Source: Gemmatimonadaceae bacterium (GTDB lineage Bacteria > Gemmatimonadota > Gemmatimonadetes > Gemmatimonadales > Gemmatimonadaceae). From it: a stretch of DNA of 55,916 nt. The position numbers and the translations under genes were made by a program. Of the stretch, positions 34,850 through 44,106 are shown piece by piece. Positions within the stretch are counted from its first letter, which is position 1. Each line of letters opens with the position of its first letter. Location of the stretch: the NCBI GenBank assembly GCA_030835125.1, contig JAUQWM010000047.1:1-55916 (forward strand). Reading direction: 5' to 3'. The notes under the pieces were generated by a model that saw nothing but the letters and a program-made list of their open reading frames with translations, did not search any database and was not told where the DNA came from.

Positions 34850-35452
34850 ATGCGTTCACCTCTGATCGTCGCCCTCGCCTCCCTTGCGCTCGGCGCGTGT
34901 CAGCCCGCCGGCGAGAAGGCATCGGACGTACCTGACCGTGCCGTCGCCATCGACTCCGGGAGTCTCGCCATGGCGAAGGACGCCGCCAATGCGCTCGGCG
35001 GCGACCTGGTGCAGATGCTGACCAGCGAACTCGAGCGCGGTGGTCCGGCCGCGGCGATCGCGGTCTGTGCCGACTCCGCCCAGGTGCGCAGCAATCGGCA
35101 CGGCACGCCGGGCGTGGCCATCCGGCGAGTGGGAACCCGCGTCCGCAATCCCCTCAACGCGCCGGATGCGGCGGATCAGGTGGCGCTCGATGCGTTTGCC
35201 GCCGCCATCGCCGGGAATCGTCCGCTGCCCGACACCGCGTTTGTCGTGACGACCGCGCAGGGAACCCGGGAGCTGCGGTACCTGCGCGCAATCCGGGTGC
35301 AGGAGATGTGTCTCGCCTGCCACGGCAACCCCGATTCGATTGCGCCCGCGGTACGGTCGGTCCTGGTGTCCCGGTACCCGGAGGACCAGGCGACGGGCTA
35401 TTCGGTCGGGCAGTTGCGCGGCGCCATCTCGGTGAGGATCAACTTCCCGTAG
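34850..35452 (+). CDS. Tll0287-like (DUF3365) heme lipoprotein
   Basis: The 200-residue protein has lipobox LGAC at residue 17 and one heme c site, CLACH, in RVQEMCLACHGNPDSIAP, with the Tll0287-type features AAAIAVCADSAQ, VGTRVRNPLNAPD and YSVGQLRGAISVR. This domain is a redox or gas-sensing heme fold in known structures. It stands alone between a divergent exported protein and an SbcD-like gene, and probably sits on a membrane surface. Confidence 0.87.
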   Translation: MRSPLIVALASLALGACQPAGEKASDVPDRAVAIDSGSLAMAKDAANALGGDLVQMLTSELERGGPAAAIAVCADSAQVRSNRHGTPGVAIRRVGTRVRNPLNAPDAADQVALDAFAAAIAGNRPLPDTAFVVTTAQGTRELRYLRAIRVQEMCLACHGNPDSIAPAVRSVLVSRYPEDQATGYSVGQLRGAISVRINFP

Positions 35453-35502
35453 TTCGGAGGCACGGACTGCCCCGCGGCGCTGGAGGTGCGGTAGCTTGCG
35501 GC

Positions 35503-36591
35503 GTGGGTGACACCGTTCGCATCCTCTTTCTCGCCGATACGCACCTCGGGTTCGACCTGCCGGTCCAGCCTCGCGTCCAGCGGCGGCGGCGGGGACACGA
35601 CTTCCTGGCCAACTATGCCAGGGCGCTGGAGCCGGCGCTGGCCGGCGAGGTGGACCTCGTGGTGCATGGCGGTGACGTCTTCAACCGGTCCCGCCCGGCA
35701 ACCAGCGTCGCCTGGCAGGCCTTCGAACCACTGACGCGCGTCGCGGACCGCGGTGTGCCCGTGTTCGTCGTCCCCGGGAACCATGAGCGCGGTCGCCTCC
35801 CGCACCTGCGGTTCGCGCAACACGCCGGCATCCATGTCTTCGATCGGCCCAGAACGTTCGTCGCTGACGTGCAAGGCACGCGGGTTGCGATGTCGGGATT
35901 CCCGTCGGAGCGCGACCAAGTGCGGGCCAGGTTCGCGGGACTGCTGGAGGAGACGGGATGGCGCGAGGCTGCCGCGGATGCGCGACTCCTGTGCCTGCAC
36001 CAGTGCATCGAGGGCGCCACGGTGGGGCCCTCCGGGTACACCTTCACCACGGCGCCTGACGTGATCCGCGGCAGTGACCTCCCCGAGGGACTCGCTGCCG
36101 TGCTGACCGGCCACATTCATCGTCACCAGGTGTTGACGAGGGACCTTCGTGGACGGCCCCTGGCTGCTCCCGTGCTGTATCCGGGGTCCATCGAACGGAC
36201 ATCGATCGCCGAGGCGGACGAGGAGAAGGGCTACCTGGTCGTGGAACTGGCCTGCGAAGGCCCGGGAGTCCGCGTCGACTGGGCGTTCAGGGGCCTTCCC
36301 GCCCGCCCACTCGTCAGGCACGACGTACACCTCGGGAACATGTCCGACGCGGAGTTGGAGCCAACGCTTCGCTCCCTGGTGGCCAGCGCACCAAGCGACG
36401 CGGTCCTCACCATCCGGGTCACCGGCGCCATGACGGAGCATGCGGCCAGGGTCTTCTCCGCGGCATCGCTGCGTGCCCTCGCCCCGGCGACGATGAACGT
36501 CGAGCTGAGGATGCGCGAGCGGACGGACGTGGCGACCCGACCGAGCCGGCAGGCGACCGCCCGGGATCCGGCACTGGAGCTGCCACTGTGA
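35503..36591 (+). CDS. SbcD/Mre11-like metallophosphoesterase (DNA repair exonuclease)
   Basis: The 362-residue protein has the full phosphoesterase set: FLADTHLGFD, VHGGDVFNRS, VPGNHERG, LLCLHQCIEG and LTGHIHRHQ. The order matches SbcD/YhaO nucleases, which cut DNA ends or hairpins with an SbcC-type ATPase. I take the GTG at 35503, with GGAGG 16 bases before it. No SbcC gene follows, which is unusual. The stop overlaps a GTG (GTGA), and the next 220 bases contain only short fragments. Confidence 0.82.
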   Translation: MGDTVRILFLADTHLGFDLPVQPRVQRRRRGHDFLANYARALEPALAGEVDLVVHGGDVFNRSRPATSVAWQAFEPLTRVADRGVPVFVVPGNHERGRLPHLRFAQHAGIHVFDRPRTFVADVQGTRVAMSGFPSERDQVRARFAGLLEETGWREAAADARLLCLHQCIEGATVGPSGYTFTTAPDVIRGSDLPEGLAAVLTGHIHRHQVLTRDLRGRPLAAPVLYPGSIERTSIAEADEEKGYLVVELACEGPGVRVDWAFRGLPARPLVRHDVHLGNMSDAELEPTLRSLVASAPSDAVLTIRVTGAMTEHAARVFSAASLRALAPATMNVELRMRERTDVATRPSRQATARDPALELPL

Positions 36592-36848
36592 GCAGGGACG
36601 GCCGCGGCTGGGCCATCTCTCGCGAAAACCGTTGCGGGCCTGCAGCTTGATGTCCGTGCCCGGCCTGTCGCTGCCCCCCGCCGGGGAATCAACGGGCAGC
36701 GATCCTGCACCTCCCGCGGCCTGTCAGGTCGGTCGACCGACCCCCGACGGCGATCGCGGACCACATCACGGATGCGAAGGCGCGCCTGGCGAGATTGCTC
36801 GAAAGAGGCGGTTAGGCAGCGCACCGTCGCGGGACCGCCCCGGCCGGA
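36592..36848. other. Non-coding gap after sbcD-like gene, with a 16-bp palindrome
   Basis: No full gene is visible in 257 bases. GGTCGGTCGACCGACC (36727-36742) is a perfect 16-bp palindrome. A short open stretch before a TAG at 36811 reads AIADHITDAKARLARLLERG, in the same frame as the nuclease gene, and could be a remnant or chance. Confidence 0.5.
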
Positions 36849-37247
36849 TCACCCAGGCTGGTGCAGCAGCATCCATGACGTCCCGAACCGGTCGCGCAGC
36901 ATCGCGAACCGATTGGCGAAGGGCGTCTGCGCCATCTTCATGAAGATCTCGCCGCCCGCGGTGAGCAGCGCGTACACCCGCTCCGCGTCCGCCTCGCTGT
37001 CCAGGCTGAGCGAGAGATACGCGCTCCGCATGGGTTCGCTGTTCGGGATGTCCGCCCCCATGAGCACGGTGCCCCCGATCTCGATGCGCGCGTGAAGCAC
37101 CTTTCCTGCCCAATCGGCCGGGATCTGGGGATTGGGTTGTTCGCCATGCCTGACGAGTCCCGTGATCCTGCCGCCGAGGTGTTCCTCGTAGAAGCGGAAC
37201 GCCTCCTCACAGTTGCCCCGATAGTTCAGGTAGATGTCGAGTTTCAT
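36849..37247 (-). CDS. VOC/PhnB-like glyoxalase-fold protein
   Basis: The 132-residue protein reads KLDIYLNYRGNCEEAFRFYE, HLGGRI, HARIEIGGTVLMGAD, GGEIFMKMAQTPFANRFAML and DRFGTSWMLL, the pattern of PhnB/3-demethylubiquinone methyltransferase-like VOC proteins. These form dimers with varied, often unknown, roles. The ATG at 37247 is chosen because the upstream part of the frame is repeat sequence. It is divergent from otsAB. Confidence 0.88.
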   Translation of the reverse strand: MKLDIYLNYRGNCEEAFRFYEEHLGGRITGLVRHGEQPNPQIPADWAGKVLHARIEIGGTVLMGADIPNSEPMRSAYLSLSLDSEADAERVYALLTAGGEIFMKMAQTPFANRFAMLRDRFGTSWMLLHQPG

Positions 37248-37283
37248 GGGTATGTAGCGTGCATGTGCCGGATCACTGGCGTC

Positions 37284-37322
37284 TGATGCCTGTGATGCCT
37301 GATGCCTGATGCCTGATGCCTG
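37284..37322. repeat. Heptad array TGATGCC (CAGGCAT on - strand)
   Basis: Five copies of TGATGCC occur, with a two-base TG insertion after the first. The array lies between the divergent VOC and otsAB starts, 51 bases from the otsAB ATG. Confidence 0.95.
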
Positions 37323-37372
37323 TTTCATCCTGCCACTTGAATATGTAGTGCCGGCCACATTATCCCATCGAC

Positions 37373-39589
37373 ATGCCACGCAATCCCCTGGTGGTGGTCA
37401 GTAACCGACTTCCGTTCCGCGTCGTGCGCGGAGACGACGGTCGTACGAAGCGGATCCGATCGCCTGGCGGCCTGGTCAGCGCGCTGACGCCGGTGCTGAC
37501 CACGCGCGGAGGGGTCTGGGTCGGATGGCCGGGTACGGCACACGAGGCCGGGAAACGCGGTGCCGCGGCTCGGACTCATCGCCATCAGGGATTCCGGATC
37601 GCCGAGGTCGCTCTCTCGGCGCATGATATCGCCTCGTATTACAGCGGGTTCTCGAACCGGACCGTCTGGCCCCTGTTGCACTACTTCGTGGGCCGCATGG
37701 AAGTCGATCCGGCGTGGTGGCCCGTTTACGACAGTGTGAACCGGCGATTCGCCGAGAAGGCGGCCGAGGCCGCCCCCCGCAGGGCGCTGGTCTGGGTGCA
37801 TGACTATCAGCTCCTGCGCGTTCCGCATCATCTGCGCGCCTGTGCCCCGCACCTTGCCAGCGCGCTCTTCCTTCACGTGCCGTTCCCGGCGGCAGAGGTG
37901 TTTCGCATTCTGCCGTGGAGTCGCGACATCCTCCACGGCATGCTGTCCGCCGATTACCTCGGCTTTCACGTCGAGTCGTACGTGCAGAACTTCCTCGCGT
38001 CAGCGCAGTTGCTGCTGGGGTGTGACGTCGATCCCGCTCGCGGGGTGGTGCGCTACGATGGTCGCGACGTCCACGTCGGCGCGCATCCCATTTCCATTGA
38101 CGTCGCCGAGGCCGAGGCACTGGCGGGCGGGGTGTCGTCCGCGTGGCGCACGACGACCGATGCACCAATCGAGATCATCGCCGTGGATCGGCTCGATTAC
38201 ACCAAGGGTATCGTGCGTCGACTTGCCGCGGTCGAGCAGGTGCTCGAGCGACAGCCCGCGACCGCGCGCCGCCTTCGATTCACGCAGGTACTTGTTCCCA
38301 GCCGGGAACGCGTGCCGGACTACAGCCAGCTGAAGCGCGAGATCGATGAGGCGGTGGGTCGTGTCAACGGTCGCCTTTCGATGGATGGATGGTCGCCAAT
38401 CCGCTACCTCGCGCGTCCCGTGCCGCGCGAAGACCTGTTCGCCATGTACCGGCAGGCGAACGTGGCCCTGGTCACCCCGCTCCGGGATGGGATGAACCTG
38501 GTGGCCAAGGAGTACGTGGCGTCGCAGCTCGACGATGACGGGGTGCTGATCCTGTCGGAGATGGCGGGGGCCGCCGAGGAACTCCAGGAAGCCCTGGTCG
38601 TCAATCCATTCAATCGGGACGCCGTCGCCGGCGCCATCCAGCGAGCCGTCACGATGCCCGCCCAGGAGCGGAGGGCACGCATGTCGGCGCTCCGGGCGCG
38701 TGTCCGTGCCCACGACGTCCACGCCTGGGTCACGGAGTTCATCGATGCGGCCACGCTCGCCGTCAAGCAGGCGCGTTCGCGCGTCTCGCCCGCGCTCGAC
38801 GACGTGATCTCGCGCGTCGGTCCCTGGCTCGCCCAGCGTCCACAGATCGCCTTGTTGCTCGACTACGACGGCACCGTCACGCCAATCGTCGACCGACCCG
38901 ACGCCGCGCGATTGTCCGAGAGCGCCCGCCTGGCGCTCGACGCGGCCTCGCGGACGCCGGGGATTGATGTCGCGATCGTCTCCGGCCGGGGACTCGACGA
39001 TCTTCGCCAGCGCGTCGGCCTTTCGCATGTGACGTACGTCGGCAACCACGGATTCGAGATCGAGGGCCCGGCGGTGAGGTTCCGGCACGAAGCCGCCGAC
39101 CACGTCTCCACCGCGATGAACGCCGCCGCTGACGCGCTGCGCGAACTGCGCATCAAGGGTGCGCTGGTGGAGCCGAAAGGCCCGACCCTGGCGTTCCACT
39201 ACCGTGGCGTCCCGGAGCGCGACCGCGAGGCCGCGGTGCACCGGGCGCGCGCCGTATTGCGTCGAAAGCGACTCCGTGCGGTCCAGGGGAAGCTCGTCAT
39301 CGAGGGCCGTCCCCTTGTCGACTGGCACAAGGGCCACGCCGTCCTCTGGCTGCTGGGCCATCGCTACGGGACGGACTGGCCGACGCGGGTGCGGGCGCTG
39401 TTCGTCGGCGACGACACGACCGATGAGGATGTGTTCCGGAGCCTGCGCGGCATCGGTCGGTCGATCTGTGTCGCGCCCTTCGTGCCCTCACAGAACGCTC
39501 CCTCCGACTATCGGCTGCCGGACCCCCAATCGGTGATCGCGCTCGTGCGCTGGCTCAGCGCCGGCGGGTTCCGGCCGGCACCGCCCTGA
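37373..39589 (+). CDS. otsAB: Trehalose-6-phosphate synthase/phosphatase fusion (OtsA-OtsB)
   Basis: The 738-residue bifunctional protein has an N-terminal GT20 synthase (about 1-465) with VVVSNRLPFRV, WVHDYQLLRVP, LGFHVESYVQNF, DRLDYTKGI and PLRDGMNLVAKEYVASQ. A C-terminal HAD phosphatase (about 490-735) has LLLDYDGTVTPI, IVSGRGLDDLR and LFVGDDTTDEDVF. It makes trehalose from UDP-glucose and glucose-6-phosphate without releasing the phosphate intermediate far. A GH15 enzyme follows seven bases later and an MscS channel is next, which suggests osmotic stress control. No Shine-Dalgarno is obvious; CATTAT 9 bases before the start might be a -10 box. Confidence 0.95.
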   Translation: MPRNPLVVVSNRLPFRVVRGDDGRTKRIRSPGGLVSALTPVLTTRGGVWVGWPGTAHEAGKRGAAARTHRHQGFRIAEVALSAHDIASYYSGFSNRTVWPLLHYFVGRMEVDPAWWPVYDSVNRRFAEKAAEAAPRRALVWVHDYQLLRVPHHLRACAPHLASALFLHVPFPAAEVFRILPWSRDILHGMLSADYLGFHVESYVQNFLASAQLLLGCDVDPARGVVRYDGRDVHVGAHPISIDVAEAEALAGGVSSAWRTTTDAPIEIIAVDRLDYTKGIVRRLAAVEQVLERQPATARRLRFTQVLVPSRERVPDYSQLKREIDEAVGRVNGRLSMDGWSPIRYLARPVPREDLFAMYRQANVALVTPLRDGMNLVAKEYVASQLDDDGVLILSEMAGAAEELQEALVVNPFNRDAVAGAIQRAVTMPAQERRARMSALRARVRAHDVHAWVTEFIDAATLAVKQARSRVSPALDDVISRVGPWLAQRPQIALLLDYDGTVTPIVDRPDAARLSESARLALDAASRTPGIDVAIVSGRGLDDLRQRVGLSHVTYVGNHGFEIEGPAVRFRHEAADHVSTAMNAAADALRELRIKGALVEPKGPTLAFHYRGVPERDREAAVHRARAVLRRKRLRAVQGKLVIEGRPLVDWHKGHAVLWLLGHRYGTDWPTRVRALFVGDDTTDEDVFRSLRGIGRSICVAPFVPSQNAPSDYRLPDPQSVIALVRWLSAGGFRPAPP

Positions 39590-39596
39590 ACCCATC

Positions 39597-41432
39597 GTGG
39601 CGGAATACCTCCCGCTCGCCCGCTATGGCGTCATCGGCGACCTGCACTCAGCCGCGCTGGTCAGTGCCCTGGGCGCGGTGGACTGGCTGTGCGTCCCGCG
39701 GTTCGACTCGCCAAGCGTGTTCGGTGCGCTGCTCGACGAGGTCCGGGGTGGCCGGTGGCGCATCGCCGCCAAGGGCGCGACCGAACACAGCCAGCGCTAC
39801 ATCGCGGGCACGAACGTGCTCCAGACCGTACACCGCGTGTCCCGCTCGACCGAGGTGGTCATCACGGACTTCGCGCCGGTCGCGCAGGCACGGGGCAGCA
39901 CCTTCGAGTTGCACCGGGTCGTGCAGTGTCTCGGGGGGGCGGCGGACATCGACATCCTCTTCGCGCCGCGGTTCGCGTACGCGACACGTCGCACCTCGAT
40001 CCGGCAGCGCGCCTTCGGATGGCTCGCCAGCGACGCACAGCGGGACGTGGCCACGCTGTCCGCCACCAGCGGGATCGACTGGACCGCGCAGGACGACACG
40101 CTGGCCGGTCACGCGGCGTTGCGCGACGGAGACCGCCTGGAATTCGTGATGCGCTGCGACGACGACGAGGTGCATGCCGTCGCCAGCTACGAGACGCAGC
40201 GGAAGCTCAGCGAGACCGTTGCCTGGTGGCGCGCCTGGTCCGGTCGATTGCGATACTCGGGCCCGTATCGCGACATGGTCGAACGCAGCGCGCTGACGCT
40301 CAAGCTGTGCTGCTATGCGCCGACCGGGGCGATCGTGGCCGCCCCAACGACCTCCCTGCCGGAGACCCCGGGCGCCGCGCGCAACTGGGACTATCGGTTC
40401 ACGTGGCTTCGCGACTCCGCCTTCGTCCTGTACGCGCTCGAGCGACTCGGCTACACCGAGGAAGTCGACGCATTCACCGGGTTCATCAAGCGTGTCGCCC
40501 GGCACGCCGACGGTGGACCGGTCCAGATCATGTACGACCTGGACGGAGGCCGGCACCTGCCCGAGCAGGAACTGCTGCACCTCGAGGGCTACGGGGGGGC
40601 ACGCCCCGTGCGTATCGGCAATGCGGCGGCCGGACAGTTCCAGCTCGACGTGTATGGCGAACTCCTCGAGATGCTCCGCATCCGCTACTGGCGCACGTCT
40701 CCGAGCGAAGGACTCTGGGAAGCGATGCGCACGCTGGTCGACTGGACGGCGGCGCACTGGCGGGAGCCCGACTGGAGCATCTGGGAAGCCCGGATGGACG
40801 CACGACACTATGTCTTCAGCAAGGTGATGGCCTGGGTGGCGCTCGATCGCGGCGCGAGCCTCGCCCAGCAGTGCGGGTTCGCCGGAAACATCGCGCAGTG
40901 GCGACGCGAAGCGGTCCTGCTGCAGCAGGACGTGCTCGCCAATGGCTGGGACCCGGAGCGTCGGACCTTTCGCCAGGCGTACGATGGCACCGACCTCGAC
41001 GCCGCCGTCCTCGTCATCCCGACCATGCGCTTCCTGCCGCGTTTCGATCCACGGGTTCGGCAGACGATCGACGCCGTGCATCGTGAGCTCCACGCCGGGA
41101 GCGACGACCTCATCTTCCGGTATCGAGGGCCCGACGGGTTGCTCGGTGCCGAGGGCGCCTTCGTGATCTGCTCATTCTGGCTGGCGCAGGCGTACGCCAC
41201 CGCCGGTGATTTCGAGACGGGAGAACGGCTGTTCCAGCAGCTGCTCGCCCGGGCGACGCCGCTCGGCCTCTACGGGGAACAGATCGACCCGGCAACGGGA
41301 GCCCACCTCGGCAACTTTCCGCAGGCCTTTTCGCACGCCGCCGTCATGACGACGGCGCTCGTGCTCGAGCGGCTCAGGCCTCGACGCGCGCGGGCTGCCA
41401 GTGCACCGTCCGTTGCGGATAGGGAATCGTGA
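39597..41432 (+). CDS. Glycoside hydrolase family 15 (trehalase/glucoamylase type)
   Basis: The 611-residue protein begins YGVIGDLHSAALVSALGAVD, the N-terminal beta-domain of bacterial GH15, and has NWDYRFTWLRDSAF, HLEGYGGARPVRIGNAAA, WEARMDARHYVFSK and GAEGAFVICSFWL in the (alpha/alpha)6 barrel. The last holds a probable catalytic glutamate. Being seven bases after otsAB, it may break down trehalose, as the mycobacterial GH15 trehalase does. It starts at GTG. Its 3' end overlaps the convergent mscS gene by 59 bases. Confidence 0.9.
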   Translation: MAEYLPLARYGVIGDLHSAALVSALGAVDWLCVPRFDSPSVFGALLDEVRGGRWRIAAKGATEHSQRYIAGTNVLQTVHRVSRSTEVVITDFAPVAQARGSTFELHRVVQCLGGAADIDILFAPRFAYATRRTSIRQRAFGWLASDAQRDVATLSATSGIDWTAQDDTLAGHAALRDGDRLEFVMRCDDDEVHAVASYETQRKLSETVAWWRAWSGRLRYSGPYRDMVERSALTLKLCCYAPTGAIVAAPTTSLPETPGAARNWDYRFTWLRDSAFVLYALERLGYTEEVDAFTGFIKRVARHADGGPVQIMYDLDGGRHLPEQELLHLEGYGGARPVRIGNAAAGQFQLDVYGELLEMLRIRYWRTSPSEGLWEAMRTLVDWTAAHWREPDWSIWEARMDARHYVFSKVMAWVALDRGASLAQQCGFAGNIAQWRREAVLLQQDVLANGWDPERRTFRQAYDGTDLDAAVLVIPTMRFLPRFDPRVRQTIDAVHRELHAGSDDLIFRYRGPDGLLGAEGAFVICSFWLAQAYATAGDFETGERLFQQLLARATPLGLYGEQIDPATGAHLGNFPQAFSHAAVMTTALVLERLRPRRARAASAPSVADRES

Positions 41433-42405
41433 TGCCCTCGAGTCCGAACCGCTGGTGCAGCTGCTTCACGAACTCGTGCTTCAGGAGGTACTGGTCGGTG
41501 AAGTGCTTGCCGCGCAGGACCACCGTGAACCCGATGCCGTTGTCGCCGAACGTGTGAAAGCGGACGAGCGGCCCGAACTCCGGGATGCCCCCCGCGACAG
41601 ATCGCAGGACCTCGCGCGCAACCTCCAGCGTCACCCGTTCGACCCGCGAGAGGTCTTCTTCGTAGGCGACCGCGCACTCCACCAGCAGGCCCTGTTCGCT
41701 GTTCGGCAGGCTGAAGTTGGTCGTCACGGAGGAGGCCAGCTGGGCGTTCGGGACGATGATGAGGTCATTGGGCAGCCGACGCACTGTGGTGTACCGCCAC
41801 GTGACGTCCTCCACGAAGCCTTCCTCCCCCGTGCCAAGCCGGACGAAGTCGCCGGGCCGCACCTGCCGTGACGCGAGGATGTGGAATCCCGCGAACAGGT
41901 TGGCCAGCGTATCCTGGAGGGCGAGCCCCACCGCCAGGCCGCCGACGCCTAACGCTGCCAGCAACGGGGCCACCGAGATCCCGATCGTGGCCAGGGTCAC
42001 CAGGATGCCGATGAGGAGCACGCCGACCTGCGCGAGGTTCTTCAGGATGCGGGCGGCCGGGAACGCGGCATTGGGCCCTCCCATCGCGGTCACCGCCACC
42101 CCGGCCAGTCGTGCAACCGTCCAGCTCACCGAGATGCCGAGCAGGGCGACCACCACCTGGCTCGTGGTCTCGCGGACGTTCACGCCGACGGCGGACATGC
42201 GGAGGCCCACGTGCAGTCCCAGCAGCGCCCCCCAGACCGGGAGTGCCGGGCGCAGCGCCGCGATCAGCGTGTCGTCCAGCTGGGTGGCCGTGCGCGCCGC
42301 CACGCGAGCGAGGCGCCCGAGGATCACTCGGCGAACGGCCAGGCTGACCAGGACGCCTGCAACGAGTCCGCCCGCCGCGGGCAGCAATTCAAGGATGGTT
42401 TCCAT
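41374..42405 (-). CDS. Small-conductance mechanosensitive channel (MscS family)
   Basis: The 343-residue protein has several N-terminal membrane segments, then the pore helix region LLAALGVGGLAVGLALQDTLANLFAGFHIL. The MscS beta domain follows (VRPGDFVRLGTGEEGFVEDV, RLPNDLIIVPNAQLAS), then the C-terminal alpha/beta domain. It releases solutes on osmotic downshock. It overlaps the GH15 gene tail to tail by 59 bases, so the two transcripts are partly antisense. Confidence 0.92.
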   Translation of the reverse strand: METILELLPAAGGLVAGVLVSLAVRRVILGRLARVAARTATQLDDTLIAALRPALPVWGALLGLHVGLRMSAVGVNVRETTSQVVVALLGISVSWTVARLAGVAVTAMGGPNAAFPAARILKNLAQVGVLLIGILVTLATIGISVAPLLAALGVGGLAVGLALQDTLANLFAGFHILASRQVRPGDFVRLGTGEEGFVEDVTWRYTTVRRLPNDLIIVPNAQLASSVTTNFSLPNSEQGLLVECAVAYEEDLSRVERVTLEVAREVLRSVAGGIPEFGPLVRFHTFGDNGIGFTVVLRGKHFTDQYLLKHEFVKQLHQRFGLEGITIPYPQRTVHWQPARVEA

Positions 42406-42438
42406 CGTGCAGCGGTGTTGAATGGCTGGGCCGGCAAC

Positions 42439-42462
42439 GTATATATACCGCGGTCACCGCGG
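42439..42462 (-). promoter_or_regulatory. Possible mscS promoter in palindromic sequence
   Basis: GTATATATAC (42439-42448) is an A/T-rich palindrome next to CCGCGGTCACCGCGG, an inverted repeat with 3-base spacer, 34 bases upstream of the MscS start. TATATA fits a -10 box, but no good -35 is seen. The rest of the 142-base gap shows nothing. Confidence 0.35.
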
Positions 42463-42547
42463 CACAGGCACCCTCGGAGAATCGTCCTTCAGGGCCCGCC
42501 GGCTGGGGTCGCTCGACGCCAGGCGCCAGTGCTCAGCGCCGCGACGC

Positions 42548-43471
42548 TCACGGGTCGTCGCCCGCCTGTCCGAGCAGCGTTCGTGCGTCGCGCCAACCGT
42601 AGGCGCCGCTGAACTGGCCGCGGTCGTCGGTCAGGCGCTCGCCCCCCATGCGGTCATGGAAGCCTAACGTCGGGTTGCTGCGTTCCGAGAGGAGGGTGAA
42701 GGAGCGGATGCCGCGGTCGAGGAAGCGCCGCGCCGTCTCCGCCATCATCCGGCGACCCAGCCCGAGCCCGTGGTATTCCCAGCGCAGGTAGATCTTGCTC
42801 AGGTTCCCCTCGAACTCGCCCACGGCCGGCTTGCCCCAGGTGAAGCCGATCAGGCGTCCGTGGCGATCCTCCAGGACCAGCACGAAGTCGCGACGGTTCT
42901 CCTTCGAGAACACCTCGTTCCACTGCCGGGTACGCGTCGCGATCGACGGCCCGCGCGTGGTGCGGTACGTTGCGTTCCATGTCGTGACATGCAGTTCGGC
43001 CAGGGCCGGGATGTCGGTCGCCACCGCGTCGCGGAAGGTGATCGTGTCGAGGGATTCTCCCCGCGCACGCAGCCTCCGGGCATTTGCCTCCCCCGTGGGC
43101 CGCGAGCGCGCGTTGATGCGGCGCTTCAGGTCCTCGATCCGCGACTTCACGCGATCCCGGAGGGTGATCGGTCGGGGCGCGTACTCCTCGACCCGGACCA
43201 CATCGACCGTGTCCTGCATCGGGCCGAAGGAGTAGGCCAGTCGCAACGTGCGTCCGTGGAGCCGCCCCTCGATCCGGAATGGCAGCGGCGCGCCGTCGGG
43301 CCCCGCCGCTTCTCCTTCGAGGCGGATCCCGCCGGTACGCCCATCGAAATGGCCGCGGTGAATCGGCGCATCCTGCCGGCCGGGGTTAACCACCCCCCGC
43401 ACCGTCCCGTCCTCCTCGACGACCAGGTCGAGCAGTACCTCGGAGGGCTTCCCCCATCGTCCGCTAATCAT
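42548..43471 (-). CDS. Two-domain protein: lipocalin-like region plus GNAT acetyltransferase
   Basis: The 307-residue protein has an N-terminal beta-rich part (about 1-95: GKPSEVLLDLVVEEDGTVRG, FRIEGRLHGRTLRLAYSF). An Arg-rich helical linker follows, then a GNAT domain (about 140-300) with ITFRDAVATDIPALAELHVT and the acetyl-CoA loop region YHGLGLGRRMMAETA. The acceptor is unknown. Its start overlaps the methyltransferase stop as ATGA, so it is the last gene of the ArsR operon. Confidence 0.8.
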   Translation of the reverse strand: MISGRWGKPSEVLLDLVVEEDGTVRGVVNPGRQDAPIHRGHFDGRTGGIRLEGEAAGPDGAPLPFRIEGRLHGRTLRLAYSFGPMQDTVDVVRVEEYAPRPITLRDRVKSRIEDLKRRINARSRPTGEANARRLRARGESLDTITFRDAVATDIPALAELHVTTWNATYRTTRGPSIATRTRQWNEVFSKENRRDFVLVLEDRHGRLIGFTWGKPAVGEFEGNLSKIYLRWEYHGLGLGRRMMAETARRFLDRGIRSFTLLSERSNPTLGFHDRMGGERLTDDRGQFSGAYGWRDARTLLGQAGDDP

Positions 43472-44106
43472 CGTCCCCCGTTCCTGAGGGCATCAGGTGC
43501 GCGCTGCAAGCACGCACAGACCGCCGGAACCGGTGCGATCCGACTCAGGAATTCCGCTGCCCGACACTCACGGACCTCCCACCCGCGTTCCGCCGTGAAT
43601 CTTGCGCGCATTTCTTCTTCCGTAACCGCGCGCGGTGAGTTGGGAATAGGGAATGTCACCGCAAACGCCAGCAGGTAGTACCGGCCGCCAGGATCGAGGG
43701 CGCGCGTTAGATCCTCCACGAAACGATCGCCCTCCTCCGGCTCGAACGGGTGGAAGAAGCCGGAGTCCACCACCGCGCCGAAGGAGCCGAGTCGCGAAGG
43801 CCGGAGCGCGTCGGCGACCCGGAACTCGAGGCGATCCTGCACCACGCTCGTTCGCCTGCCGGCCCTCCTCCGCGCTTCCTCGATCGCAGCCGGCACGAAG
43901 TCGACTCCCAGCACGCTATGGCCTTCCTCCGCCAGCGCAATCGCGAGGTCACCCGGACCGCATCCAACGTCGAGCACGGGCGCCGCTGGCGGGATCCTGT
44001 GCAGCAGGTCGATCAGGGCCGGTTGCGGCGCTCCGATGTCCCACGGCGCCGTCTCCCGGTACACGTCGCCGAAGAATTCCTCGGGACGCTCCCCGAATCG
44101 ACTCAC
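43468..44106 (-). CDS. Class I SAM-dependent methyltransferase
   Basis: The 212-residue protein has the SAM motif LDVGCGPGDLAIALAEEGH, acidic loop GVDFVPAAIEEAR and post-motif FGAVVDSGFFH. It resembles thiopurine/small-molecule methyltransferases (ETAPWDIGAPQPALIDLL). The GTG at 44106 overlaps the SRPBCC stop as GTGA. The substrate is unknown. Its placement between SRPBCC and GNAT genes suggests small-molecule modification or detoxification. Confidence 0.85.
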   Translation of the reverse strand: MSRFGERPEEFFGDVYRETAPWDIGAPQPALIDLLHRIPPAAPVLDVGCGPGDLAIALAEEGHSVLGVDFVPAAIEEARRRAGRRTSVVQDRLEFRVADALRPSRLGSFGAVVDSGFFHPFEPEEGDRFVEDLTRALDPGGRYYLLAFAVTFPIPNSPRAVTEEEMRARFTAERGWEVRECRAAEFLSRIAPVPAVCACLQRAPDALRNGGR

